Positions 54,490-64,000 of a stretch of 64,000 nt of DNA are shown here, one piece after another. The DNA is from Podospora bellae-mahoneyi (lineage: Eukaryota > Ascomycota > Sordariomycetes > Sordariales > Podosporaceae). Positions within the stretch are counted from its first letter, which is position 1. Every line of letters begins with the position of its first letter. The position numbers were made by a program, and so were the translations under genes. The notes under the pieces were generated by a model that worked only from the letters and a program-made list of their open reading frames with translations, was not told the DNA's origin and ran no database searches. Location of the stretch: positions 744,001 through 808,000 of the forward strand of contig NC_085881.1 in assembly GCF_035222275.1 (NCBI RefSeq). The letters run 5' to 3'.

Positions 54490-54974
54490 TTTGCCGGTGT
54501 TGTGGCTATGCCCCGATGATTTCGGATGTAGTTTTGATCAAAAAAAGGAGAGGTTGATCGGAAAGCTGCTTTGCGCTCGTGGTTGTGGGTGGAAATCGAT
54601 GGTGGTGTAGTGGTTGAGGTCGCGGTGCAGTGGATGTTCAAGGAAACAGTTCCAGTTTCGCGAGGCTGAGAAATCTGGACGCGGACTGTGAGCAGGGGTT
54701 GGGCGCAAGCCTGAGTGGAAGCCAAGCAAGGCTGATCCACAAAAGCTTTTTCTCTGGGGACTGGGCTTCTGATTGGCTGCATGGCCACGGTACCCTTGCT
54801 CTGGGCTCCAAGGGGGAAGGCGACAGATTGCCATTTTATCGAAGCTCCGGTGGAACGTGCAGCGCCCCCCGTCATGCCAGCTGTATTGACTTGAACTCAC
54901 CACCGACGACGCCAACATCTTCATCTCCCTCCTTGCCGACATCAGCTCACTCGATATACTCAGACACACAGACA
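54490..54974. promoter_or_regulatory. Shared divergent promoter, U1-C (-) and Erv25 (+)
   Basis: The two ATGs are 485 bp apart and face away from each other, so both promoters and leaders lie here. The Erv25 leader end is rich in CTC/ACC/GAC. No TATA box stands out. Confidence 0.55.
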
Positions 54975-55749
54975 ATGGTTCACGTACGGTCGGTGCTGCA
55001 GAATGTCTGCAGCGCGCTGCTCCTGCTGGCAGTGGGCACCGAGGCCCTGAAGTTCGACATCCAGGCGGGCAGCGGACACGACAGTCTTTCGAGGAGATGC
55101 ATTCGGAACTTTGTCGCCAAGGACATGTTGGTGGTGGTTACGGCTATTGTGGATGGATACAAGGGCGATGGCATGCAACTGAACATGCACATTATGGACG
55201 CGGCAGGGAACGAGTACGGCAAGCCCAAGGACATTGCTGGCGAGCAACGCACCGTCTTCACCTCCCACGCCGACGCTGCTTTCGACGTGTGCTTTGAGAA
55301 CATCCTCACAGGGAGTGCGTCAACCAACCTCTGATCCTCAGGGACCCCGCTAACTCTTGACCAACAGACAAATACGTCCAGAACCCCAACCGTCACGTCG
55401 AGCTCGACATTGACATTGGCGCCGACGCCAAGGACTGGGCTGCCGTCCAGGCCAGCGAGAAGCTGAAGCCCGTAGAAACCGAGCTGCGCAGAATCGAGGA
55501 GATGGTGGGCGAGATTGTCAGCGAGATGGACTACCTCCGCCACCGCGAGCAGAAGCTTAGAGACACCAACGAGAGCACCAACAACCGTGTGAAGTGGTTT
55601 GGTTTCCTCACAACATTCTTGCTGGTTGGGTTGTGGGCCTGGCAAATCATGTACCTGCGGGCGTACTTCAGGTGTGTCTCCCCTGAATTTTGCTTAATTT
55701 GGAAGCAATCGCTAACACTATGGTGTGCAGGTCGAAGCATCTTATTTAA
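54975..55749 (+). CDS. erv25: p24-family cargo adaptor, Erv25-like
   Basis: Three exons (54975-55314, 55368-55671, 55731-55749) encode 220 aa; the last exon is 19 nt and supplies only SKHLI. A signal peptide ([13 protein letters not shown]) precedes a GOLD domain with the conserved Cys pair (RRCIRNF and DVCFEN). A juxtamembrane coiled coil ([20 protein letters not shown]) follows, then [19 protein letters not shown], one TM helix ([18 protein letters not shown]) and the cytosolic tail AYFRSKHLI, with aromatic and basic residues for COPII/COPI binding. Erv25 works in hetero-oligomers with Emp24 and Erp proteins in ER-Golgi vesicles. Confidence 0.93.
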
Positions 55750-56287
55750 TGAACTACCGGGGATTGGGGCCGGGCTGCTGGACTCGTTGGCTTTTTACAT
55801 GGAGAAACTAAGGAGTTTAAACTACTACTACTTATTATTGAACAAGGCGGCGCGGGCGAGCACGGAATTATGACATATCGTACCTAGTGTATATGGATCT
55901 CAAGGCGGGATATTTTTTTTTGGTGTGGGGGGCGGGGTGGGAGGGGGGGGGCAGGGGAAATTGATGCATTGAATGTACAGTATCAATGTGTGTGTATGAT
56001 TGATGTCTTTTCTGATCCCAAACAAAAGTGTTGTAGAAAGCCTAAAATAAATACAAACAAGGTAAACATAGACCGGCAAGACCCGGCAGACGGGACGGAG
56101 CTTGATGACATAGCAGCTTTCGGCCTCGGCAGTCGATCACCCGCCAAGCTAACTTTTGGTCGGTCCGGGTCCGGTCTACAACGGTCTTTTTTGCCGTCGT
56201 CATTGTTGCCTCTTTGACTTTTGATATTTCAGCAAAAATCAACCTCTCGTCGACATTCAATTATCAACAGCAACCCCCCACATCACG
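55750..56287. other. Intergenic between two plus-strand genes
   Basis: Erv25 3' flank, then the promoter of the SDH assembly-factor gene. A G-rich run lies at about 55925-55955. No gene is seen. Confidence 0.5.
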
Positions 56288-57026
56288 ATGGCCTCCCTCC
56301 GTCCAGCAACCCGCGCCCTCCGCGCCGCCATCCGTCCCACCACTTCAGTCCTCAGAACCGCCCGCCCCTTCAGCTCGTCCAAGTCCTCCCCCGACCCGGG
56401 CTCCCTCCCAAACCACGAACTCGACGTCGGCGAGCTTCAGGGCGCAAAGTTCAAGATTGAGCCTTTGCGTAGAGTAGGCGAAGAGCCAGACGTCATGCGC
56501 GCCCGTCTTCTCTGTTCGTCATCCCCCCATCCCCTCCTCCCCCTTCACCTTTCTCTAACAATCACCAGACCAATCCCGCAAACGCGGCACCCTCGAATCC
56601 GACCTCCTCCTCTCCACCTTCGCCGCCTCCCACCTCCCCAAGATGACCCCCGCCCAACTCTCCGAATACGACCGCTTCCTCGACGAAAACGACTGGGACA
56701 TTTACTACTGGGCCACCCAGCCCAACGTCTCCCTTCCCTCCGGCCAAACACCCCCCTTGGAGGACAGAGCAGTGCACGAGTCCCCCCGACCCGGGGAGTG
56801 GGCGCAGACGGTGGGGACGTTCAAGCCCGCGTACCGGCCTGTGCCCAAGAGGTGGGAGGGGAGTGAGATTCTGGCTTTGTTGAGGGAGCATGTCCGGGTT
56901 AGGAGGGGTGATCAATCGGAGCAGGTGAAGGAGGAGCTGGGGCATCATGGGGAGGAGGGGCACAGACATAAGGAGGTGGAGAGGAAGGGGATGGGATTTA
57001 TGCCTAGTTTGGATGAGTCAAGGTGA
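56288..57026 (+). CDS. sdh5: Succinate dehydrogenase assembly factor 2 (Sdh5/SDHAF2)
   Basis: Two exons (56288-56513, 56569-57026) encode 227 aa, with a 55-nt intron carrying CTAAC before CAG. The N-terminus ([16 protein letters not shown], Arg/Ala-rich, no acids) is a mitochondrial presequence. The spliced core shows the SDHAF2 signatures [16 protein letters not shown] and [20 protein letters not shown]. The factor helps covalent flavinylation of the succinate dehydrogenase flavoprotein subunit in the matrix. The C-terminal extension after about residue 150 is charged and less conserved, as in other filamentous fungi. Confidence 0.93.
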
Positions 57027-57936
57027 AAGGGGTGGTGGAATTTGGGGAGAGGGGGGAGGGGGTTCCTGTTTGGGTGTCAAAACAAACCGAAATAAAGAAG
57101 GAGGATCAAATGTAACAGTATGGGTTGTAAGATCACGTCTGGATATGCAGGAATGGGTACCACCCCCGAAAACGGCAGTGGTATAATTGGTTGGTTGCGT
57201 TTGAGCTCTAAGATATGGTCTACACATACCCCCAACCTTCTCTACGAAAAAGAACGTACGTTGAAAATGGAGGACATGGTATACCATCAAGGTGGGAAGA
57301 CGTCAGTCAGTCAGCTAGCAGCGCAAAAGGGGCACCAAGAACTGCAGCAGGCTCCTCAGAGAACCAGCCCCGACCCGACAGTTCATCCCAATTGACTGAC
57401 GTTGCCATGGATAATTCCAGGGGCATTTGACATATCCAGCTCAGTTTTATCGACATATCCAGACGGTAGATAGGCTGGTTGGGTTCACCAAACAGTATAT
57501 ATACCTCACATAACGCAGACACGTTCAAAACCAGCTCAACTCTTTCCTCTCTCTCTCTTCTTAAATTTAAACATCACCCCCACAAAACACCACAACCACT
57601 TTCCCCATATGCAAAGGTAAATTGACATGCTTATTTCCCTTCCCCACCACCCCTTTCCCCGAGGCACGCAATGCAAAAAAGGGTCAAGTAACACCAACCA
57701 ACCACCACCCAGTTTAAAAACAACAAAAAAAGCAGCGGGATATCTCTCAGAGAACAGTAAAACAGACCCCCCCTTAGTTTGGGCCCCCACCAGAACGCCC
57801 AAGTACCCCCTTCCTTCTCCCCTCAAAACAAAAAAAAAACAGTTTTAAATAAAAGAACAAGTCATTGTCGTTCTTCCCCCCCCCCCTCCTCCTCCTCCTC
57901 CTCCTCCCGTTTGACTCGGACATCCTCAAAAGGAAC
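57027..57936. other. Intergenic between convergent genes
   Basis: 3' flanks of the SDH assembly factor (+) and Dsn1 (-) genes. It holds poly-A/C runs and a (TCC)n tract at 57886-57908; no gene. Confidence 0.5.
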
Positions 57937-59840
57937 CTACCCCCCCTCAGGCAATATCCTCCCCAAACTCCTCAGCACCTCCCAAACCCCCACCCCCCGT
58001 GTCCCCACCCTTTCCTTCTCCCTCTCCTCCCGTTCCTTCAACCTCTCCGCCCCCAACCTCAAAACCTGATCTGCCTCCCGCCCCGCAGTCTCAACTCTCA
58101 TGTCAAACTTGTGAACCCTGTCCGCCAGCACATCAACCTCAAACTCGAGCTCCTGATGCACATTCTGCAGCCTTGACCTGACCTGCCTCTTCCAGCTGCC
58201 AAAACTCGTCTCCGGACTGGTCAGGAAAGTCAACATTTTTGTTTCTTCCTCCGACAACAAATTGGGGTCCGGCAACGGGGCTTTTCTCGGGTCGGGTTGC
58301 GGGGGAGCGTCAGGGTTGTCTGGTTGGGGGGCTGAGAGGGGGTATATCGGGTCGAGTGTGGGTAATGGTTTCGCGATGGCCTGCCAAGCTTTTTTGACTT
58401 CTTTTAATCTACATCACTACAGTTAGTCGTCTCTTAGGGATAACGGAAATGAGGGGGTGGGGGGGGAAACAAACCTTTTTATCCTCTCCTCCATCTCCTC
58501 AATCTTCCTGTCATAATCCTCATTCCTCGGGTTCGGCTTCAACACCACCGGCGGCTTCGGCGCTTCTTCCCGTGAGAACCAATCCGAAAACTCCGACACT
58601 GAGGAAAAGTCCTTCAAGATCTGGTCTTGTATCGCCCTCGCTATAATTCCACATTAGCATCCCCAATTCCATACATATCTCCAAAGAAAGAAAACTCACC
58701 TCCCAAAACAGCACTATTCCCCTTCCCCCCCCTAGGCTTCTCACTAAGCGCCCTCTCCCCGCACCAAATCAACAACTGCTTCATCCTCCTCGGCTCGCTC
58801 AACCCCTCGGCCGAAATATACTTGTAGAAATCCTTCGGATCAACCTCCCGATGTGGTAACGCGCTCTGCCCATTATCAATCAACGAGCTCGCTCTCCTCC
58901 CTCTCATGCCCAGTGAACTCCTCCTCCCTCCAGACGCCCCCCCTTTTTTTCGAAACTCTTTATTCCTGTTTTGAATAGGCGTGTCGCTGAAAGGTAGGGA
59001 GATCATCTGTGAAGCGGCGCCAGAGGGGTGTTCTGCTTGGGGTGTGCCGTTGGTTATAGGGTGGTCATGATCACGGTGGTGGTTGCGTCGCTGGTCCTGT
59101 GCTTCATCCTCTTCCTCCTCCTCCGGAATCCCCTCTATTAACTGCCTCCGCTGCGCTTCCTCTCTTGCTTTTTTGTCGGCATTCGACTCCCTCCCTTTCC
59201 TCCTCGTCTTCGCCTTGGGCATAACCGGCTCCTCATCTTGTACCGGTTGGGGCGCCGCCTGAGCAGCTGCACTAGACCTCCTTTTCGACGTCCTCCTCGG
59301 TAAAACCTGCTGCTGCGGCTGTACTGGTAACGGCGGTGGAGGCGCAGACTGTTGCGCCGGAGAGGAAGCGCGCTTTTTCGAACTATTCTTTGGTGGTCTT
59401 CCAACCTTCTTCGCGGTAGACATTTTCGGCAATGGCAATTCCGGCTCCGGCTCTGGCTCAGGTGGTGGTGGTGGTGGTGGTGGTGGTACTGCTGGCGTAG
59501 TCTTCACCATCTTGGACCCGCGCGTAAACAAAAAGTCGCCATCCTGCTCGTCGTACACTGCCGGGGCTGCTGCTGCGGAGGAACCCTTGGAGTCAGCGTC
59601 ATTCTTTCTCTTTTTCCTCCCCGTCGCCGGCGCGGGCGCGTGTTGTTGTTGTTGTGAAAATGCCGCCGACTCGTTGATAACCGCGGCAGCCGCAGCAGTC
59701 CTCTTCCTCCTCTTGAACTCCGGCTCTTCTGGTTCTGGCGACGACGTACCCGCGAGGCGTTTGCTCTTCCGACGCTCAGGCTGGTGGTGGCTCATGCTCA
59801 AGACTTGTAGCGGCTGGCGGGTCCGTACGAGAGTAGTCAT
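57937..59840 (-). CDS. DSN1: Kinetochore MIND/Mis12-complex subunit Dsn1 (Mis13)
   Basis: Three exons (59840-58700, 58640-58475, 58408-57937) encode 592 aa. The N-terminal half is basic, Pro/Glu-rich and disordered, with an AT-hook-like GRPPKN and a run of nine prolines. The family core begins with KKGGASGGRRSSLGMRGRRASSLIDNG and HREVDPKDFYKYISAEGLSEPRRMKQLLIWCG, the Mis13/Dsn1 signature. It continues across two introns into helical segments (MEERIKRLKEVKKAWQAI; QNVHQELEFEVDVLADRVHKF). Dsn1 links the inner centromere to the Ndc80 complex. The RRSS and RRASS sites correspond to the Aurora-B-regulated region known in yeast and human Dsn1. A second in-frame Met (MSHHQ) is an alternative start. 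Confidence 0.9.
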
Positions 59841-61606
59841 GGATGTCGGTGATGGCGGGGCGGGCGGCGCATCAAGGGCGGCTTGCTTCTTGTTCTGAAC
59901 GGAAGAGGGGAACTTTGTGAAGTCGTCGATTTTTTTTCTTTCTCCTCCCCTTGCGGTTTCGGTCGGTCGGTGATGTTTTTGCGACGTGGGGCAAAATTAG
60001 AATCCCGACAAGGCAAAAAAGTGTTGGTTTGAGCGCGTCGTCGTCGTCGGCGGCAGGACCAATTCGACTCTTGTTCAATTGATAGTTTGCGAGATTTGGG
60101 GCGGGCGGGCAGAAAGCCAAGCGGGCGGTCAGACAAGAACGCGTCGAAGGTACGTCGCTGAGCGGGCGGCCGAACCCGATCACCCCCCAAGCTGTGTGTT
60201 TCGCGTTTTATCCACCAGGCGTGGCTCCAGCTTTCGAGCTCCGGTTGCCGTCTTCGTCGTCGTCGTCGTCGGGAGGAGGCAACGATATCGTGCAAATAGT
60301 ACACTACAGAATAGTGATGCTGTATCGGGAGTCGCGTACCGGTCGTCAACGTCCCAAGTGGGTTGCTTTTGCTGTCAATCGCGACGGGAAGCTGCGCCCG
60401 CCGGTTTGTTTACCCGCAGTCCACACTCAGAATTGCGGCTGCTGGAGTGCACGGACCATCCCCTTTGCTACGACATCAACTCCATGCCCCCACCGCCAAC
60501 GAGGCCACAATTTATTGCCGTCAAAACTGATCGTGTGAGCTACATCAGCGGCTGGTAAGTGATGGCATTGTCAAGAATTTACCTTTGGGGTACAAATACG
60601 TGTTTTTGGTAGCCCTAAGTGTTTTTCCACCCGCTTCAAAACTTCCACCGGTTTTGTCAAACGCTCTCAGATGGACGATTCGAGTTACAAGATTCTCACA
60701 ATGCATACGGAGTAATCCAGAAACCACCTTGGACACACGAATGCCATCGTCTTCGAACAGAGTAAGTATCATCTTGAAGGTTTATTGCTCCCTTGGCTAT
60801 GCTAATCGATATCCTCATTGCTATCGCATGGCTCATTTGACATCCGTTCCCTGGCATGAGCGATAACTAACTATCTTGATATAAGAAGCTAGATGCAATC
60901 AACCTGCCACTCCCCCTCTAAAGGATGGAGTGGGCAGCCAGCGAGAGAAGAGATGAACAAAAACAAATACCCCATACATACCAGTACACCAGTTCATCGT
61001 CAACCATCCGCCCATCTGCCCAGCTTTAGGCCGAGGCATCCAAAAATTTCCTTGTCCTTGTTCGCAAACTGGCAAAGACCACGAGAAAAGGACAACAGGC
61101 CACCGGCATGTCCATGCCGTGGTGCCCATCGCCTTCAACCCACGCCGCGCAGGCCTTTTATCCCGCCAACGCCCTCATAATCCCACCCACCGAGAAAGCG
61201 AAGAAACTAAAGTATCGATAAACAGCAAATAACCCCAAAGGAAAAACGCCAAAACGCCCTTTTGATGTATACCCATGTTGTTGCTGATTACATACAGGGC
61301 AAGGGACCGAGGTGCCTGTCACCCGGTCCCTCACCATACCGGCTGTGCGTGCTGCCCCCATTTCAGGAGACAAGCCCCGCGGCCTATTCACTATACACCC
61401 ACGTTTGCCTCCAAAATTGACAAGTCCTCGACAAAGTCATCACCGCCGGCCGGGGAAAGATATGCTGTATCAGGCGGGCCATGAGGAGGAGAAAATCCAA
61501 GACCATATGTTGCTGTGAACACTTGGACTGGTGACGATGCCGAAGCTGTCGCTATGACCGGGGCTGGCAACAATGCCGCTTCCGGATTCGCAGCGTTTCG
61601 ATCGTT
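59841..61606. other. Intergenic: Dsn1 promoter and bZIP 3' region
   Basis: No gene is supported. Several frames of 60-160 codons on both strands lack splice structure or similarity. A (CGT)n tract lies at about 60253-60272. Confidence 0.45.
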
Positions 61607-63413
61607 CTATGAGAAACGGCGACCACCGGTATGGGCAGCCATCACCGGTTGGCTGGGCGGCATCCCACCAGCCATTTGGTAAGCGGCCATCTGGGGATTG
61701 TATTCCAGTGGTGGTGGTGGGATGTAGCCTGCGTGGATGCCTTGTTGTTGCTGTTGTTGTTGATGCTGCGACTGTGTTACTGGGCAGTCTTTGTGTGCAA
61801 GCAACAACGTCTTCAGGTTAACAACTTCTTCGCGAAGGACGCTAATCTGATGGGTGAGGTTCTCGTTTTCTTGACTGAACTCCTCAACCTTGCTTTGAAG
61901 ATTAGCCAGCCACTGCTTCTTACGCTGACGACACTTGAGTGCAGCAACCCTGTGTTACACTGTTAATGTTACTGTAACAGACAAAACCAAGACCAAAGCC
62001 AAGCACATACCTGTTGCGCTCAAGGAAATTCTTCCTCTTCTCCTCGTCTGTCATCTTGGTCTTGGTGCCGTCTTTGTTGATATGATGATCCTCATCATCA
62101 GAGTGATCGTCATAGTCTGGCTGCTGCGAGGGTGGAGGACCACCGTTTGTCTTGGCTTTTTTATTGGCCGGCCCTTTGGCAGCAGGGCCATCATCGGCCT
62201 TTCTGCGAGTGCCAGCAGCACTGGTCGACCCTCTCTTCCCCTTGGCACGGGTCACGGGACGCGCCTGTTCGCTCTCATCAGACATGGCGCTGCCAGTCTC
62301 ACTAACACCACGCGCTGAGCTTCCTCCAATCGACGAGTTGCCATTCATCTGGGGAGAAGTGTTGATAGGTTGGACAGCGGGAGCAGGTTGATGATTGGAA
62401 TGCACATGAACCTGGGCAGGCGGAACTGCCGTGTACTGAGACGGGGGTGGAGGCTGTGTCCCGTTACGTGCCTGGGCCAACATGTACAACCCGTTCGCCG
62501 CGTCGTTGTCGTGTGTATCATAGGAATTTGTGGGAGGCTTCACTTCAGCCTTCAAACTCGACCCATTGCTCATTTCTTGGGGCGCAGAGGTGACGGCAGG
62601 AGGAGGTGGTTGTTGGACCTGGATGGGCTCGCGCTTGGCCTGAACACTCAGAGCAGTGCGGTGGAAGTCAAGCGTACTAGGCGTTTGCACGCCGGCAGTA
62701 ATGCCAGCAAAGAGAGCCGTGTTGGGACTTGGGGCCGGGAACATAGACCCGCTGCCCCCGGGAGTGAGACCGGTCCTCAGAGAAGACTCGTTGGGTGTTG
62801 GGAAGCCGCCTCGGATGTGATGAGTATCACTGAAATAGTCATTTGTCGGCCCCGACAACATGGCCGGACTGAGAGGGCCCGTCCTGAGGGAACCTGGCCA
62901 GCCGAAGGGAGTAGCACCCGTGCCGGGAAGGAGTGACGACGGCGAGGTGAGAGCCGCGACAGATGGAAGCTTAGTCCCCCCGGGGGTCTCGGGGGCGCCG
63001 CCGCCAAATGACTGCTCAAAGGGGTTCGGCTCGAGGCTCAACAAAGCCGCGCCGACGCCGGGGGGGTTCGAAAAGTAGTCGGGCGAGTTGTTGCCGGCTT
63101 GCTGTTGATTGTTCTGCTGCTGATTGGGACGGGGCGGAGGCGCGAGCGGCTTGGTGGCTTCCGCATTGGATGATGACGATGGTTCGGTGGTGGTGGTGGC
63201 GGTGGCAGGCTTCAAGGGGCCGTCATTTTTGGCGTCGGATTGCGTGTCTGTTTTTTTCAAAAAAAAAAAAAAAGTGTCGGCAACGACATTCGTTCATCAA
63301 GACAACGCAGCAGAAAGATGCCACTTACCTTGTCGCGGTGGGGATGCTTTCTTGCTGGACTGTTTGGGCGACTTGGACTCACCTCGGCCAGCGGCTCCAG
63401 TGGACAACCCCAT
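61607..63413 (-). CDS. atf1: ATF/CREB-type bZIP transcription factor (Atf1-like)
   Basis: Three exons (63413-63329, 63247-62011, 61949-61607) encode 554 aa. The start is ATG 63413 (MGLSTGAAGRGESK). An N-terminal Aft1-type HRA-like region (SPDYFSNPPGVGAALLSLEP, then NPFEQSF) and Thr-Pro/Ser-Pro-rich segments typical of MAP-kinase targets precede a basic Lys/Arg-rich linker. The bZIP is completed by the last splice: EEKRKNFLERNR joined to VAALKCRQRKKQWLANLQ, then a leucine zipper (VEEFSQENENLTHQISVLRE). The tail is Gln/Pro-rich. Atf1 homologues act in the nucleus downstream of the Sak1/Hog1 stress MAP kinase in osmotic, oxidative and developmental responses. The acceptor of intron 1 is preceded by a long poly-T stretch. 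Confidence 0.92.
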
Positions 63414-64000
63414 GATGTCAATCAAAATCTTGCGGCGCCTTGCTGCTGCAGCTGTGCTTGCCTTCGCGGAAAGAGACTGAGCAAAGGGGAAAAGCGACGA
63501 CTATGAGGTCACTTGGTCTTCAAACCCATAAAAAAGGGCTGCGACGCTACTCTGCAGCGCTCCAGGACACTGTCGGCTTCGAGAATAGTTACGTAGTGTG
63601 TCGCGACGTGGTGCTTTGCGTACGGGTGTGGATGTGTGTGTGGAAAGAGAAATGGGACAAGACCGGGAATGGGGAGCGACGTCAGGTATGACGTTGGGGG
63701 AGGAAGATGGCGCAAGGTGAAATAAAAAATAATGGGGTCGCTAATGTGTGGTCCGGGGGCAGCACCCACTGGGTCCGTGTCCATGAAAGGAAGAAACTCT
63801 GTCCGGGCGGGACCGCTCTCTTGTCAGTTCAGCCACCAACTGCCTTCGGCACTGCAACTGTCTTGCTTCTCCAGGCCAGATATCTTCGAGGTGACAGGTT
63901 GCTTCGCTTTCTTTTTGCTTTTGAAAATACCAAGGCAGTGAGATAATCGATAATAAAATAGCCTGACCAAAGAGACGAGACTGGGCAGTCCTCGGAATCC
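63414..64000. other. Upstream region of the bZIP gene to window edge
   Basis: Promoter and leader of the Atf1-like gene; the leader reads CGCGAAGGCAAGCAC...GACATC before the ATG. No other gene is seen. Confidence 0.45.

Noticed and set aside
1-64000. CRISPR arrays, bacterial operons, rRNA genes or a secondary-metabolite cluster
   Set aside because: None seen: direct repeats are satellites without spacers, genes are intron-containing eukaryotic genes, and no PKS, NRPS, terpene or P450 genes are present.

Overview
This is a nuclear-genome window from a filamentous ascomycete, most likely a Sordariomycete (Sordariales-like). Protein-coding genes have short introns (about 50-90 nt) with GTAAGT/GTATGT-type donors, CTAAC/CTGAC branch points and CAG/TAG acceptors. 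The gene set (COP9 subunit 3, SUR7/PalI, Dsn1/Mis13, an ATF1-type bZIP with an HRA-like region, Erv25, U1-C, SDH assembly factor 2) is eukaryotic and fungal. GC-rich, well-spaced housekeeping genes alternate with AT-rich, gene-poor islands of degenerate repeats, as expected of a genome with past repeat-induced mutation. The placement is inference; no database was searched.

Layout. 1-2.1 kb: 3' part of a CCCH zinc-finger gene (+). 2.1-6.4 kb: gene-free, with a tRNA-like structured element and a diverged 163-bp tandem repeat. 6.4-13.4 kb: CSN3 (-), replication protein A large subunit (-) with an MCB-like promoter cluster, a metal-dependent amidohydrolase (+) and a stand-alone cytochrome b5 (+). 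13.4-21.3 kb: almost gene-free apart from one 77-aa protein with a long CA-rich leader (-). 21.3-23.6 kb: a four-exon coiled-coil gene (-) whose best gene model is interrupted by three in-frame stops, all TGA. 25.1-32.6 kb: a secreted PLC-like phosphodiesterase (-), a SUR7/PalI membrane protein (+), an HD-domain hydrolase (+) and a GPI-type wall protein (-). 32.6-35.6 kb: AT-rich island with LTR-like pieces, bounded by an intron-containing tRNA-Pro(AGG) (-). 35.9-37.4 kb: secreted agmatinase-type ureohydrolase (-). 39.7-43.1 kb: a 1132-aa disordered protein (+). 43.1-49.3 kb: satellite-rich, AT-rich island. 49.3-50.1 kb: a glycogen-binding-domain protein (-). 50.1-53.7 kb: another repeat island. 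53.7-63.4 kb: compact housekeeping cluster of U1-C (-), Erv25 (+), SDH assembly factor (+), Dsn1/Mis13 (-) and ATF1-like bZIP (-).

The genes do not form a biosynthetic cluster or operon; neighbours serve unrelated core functions (splicing, secretion, respiration, kinetochore, replication, stress response). The points most worth a second look are the TGA-interrupted gene, a short dispersed repeat family recurring in most of the AT-rich islands, the minisatellite block at 46.1-48.3 kb, the 163-bp repeat array, and the MCB cluster before the replication protein A gene.
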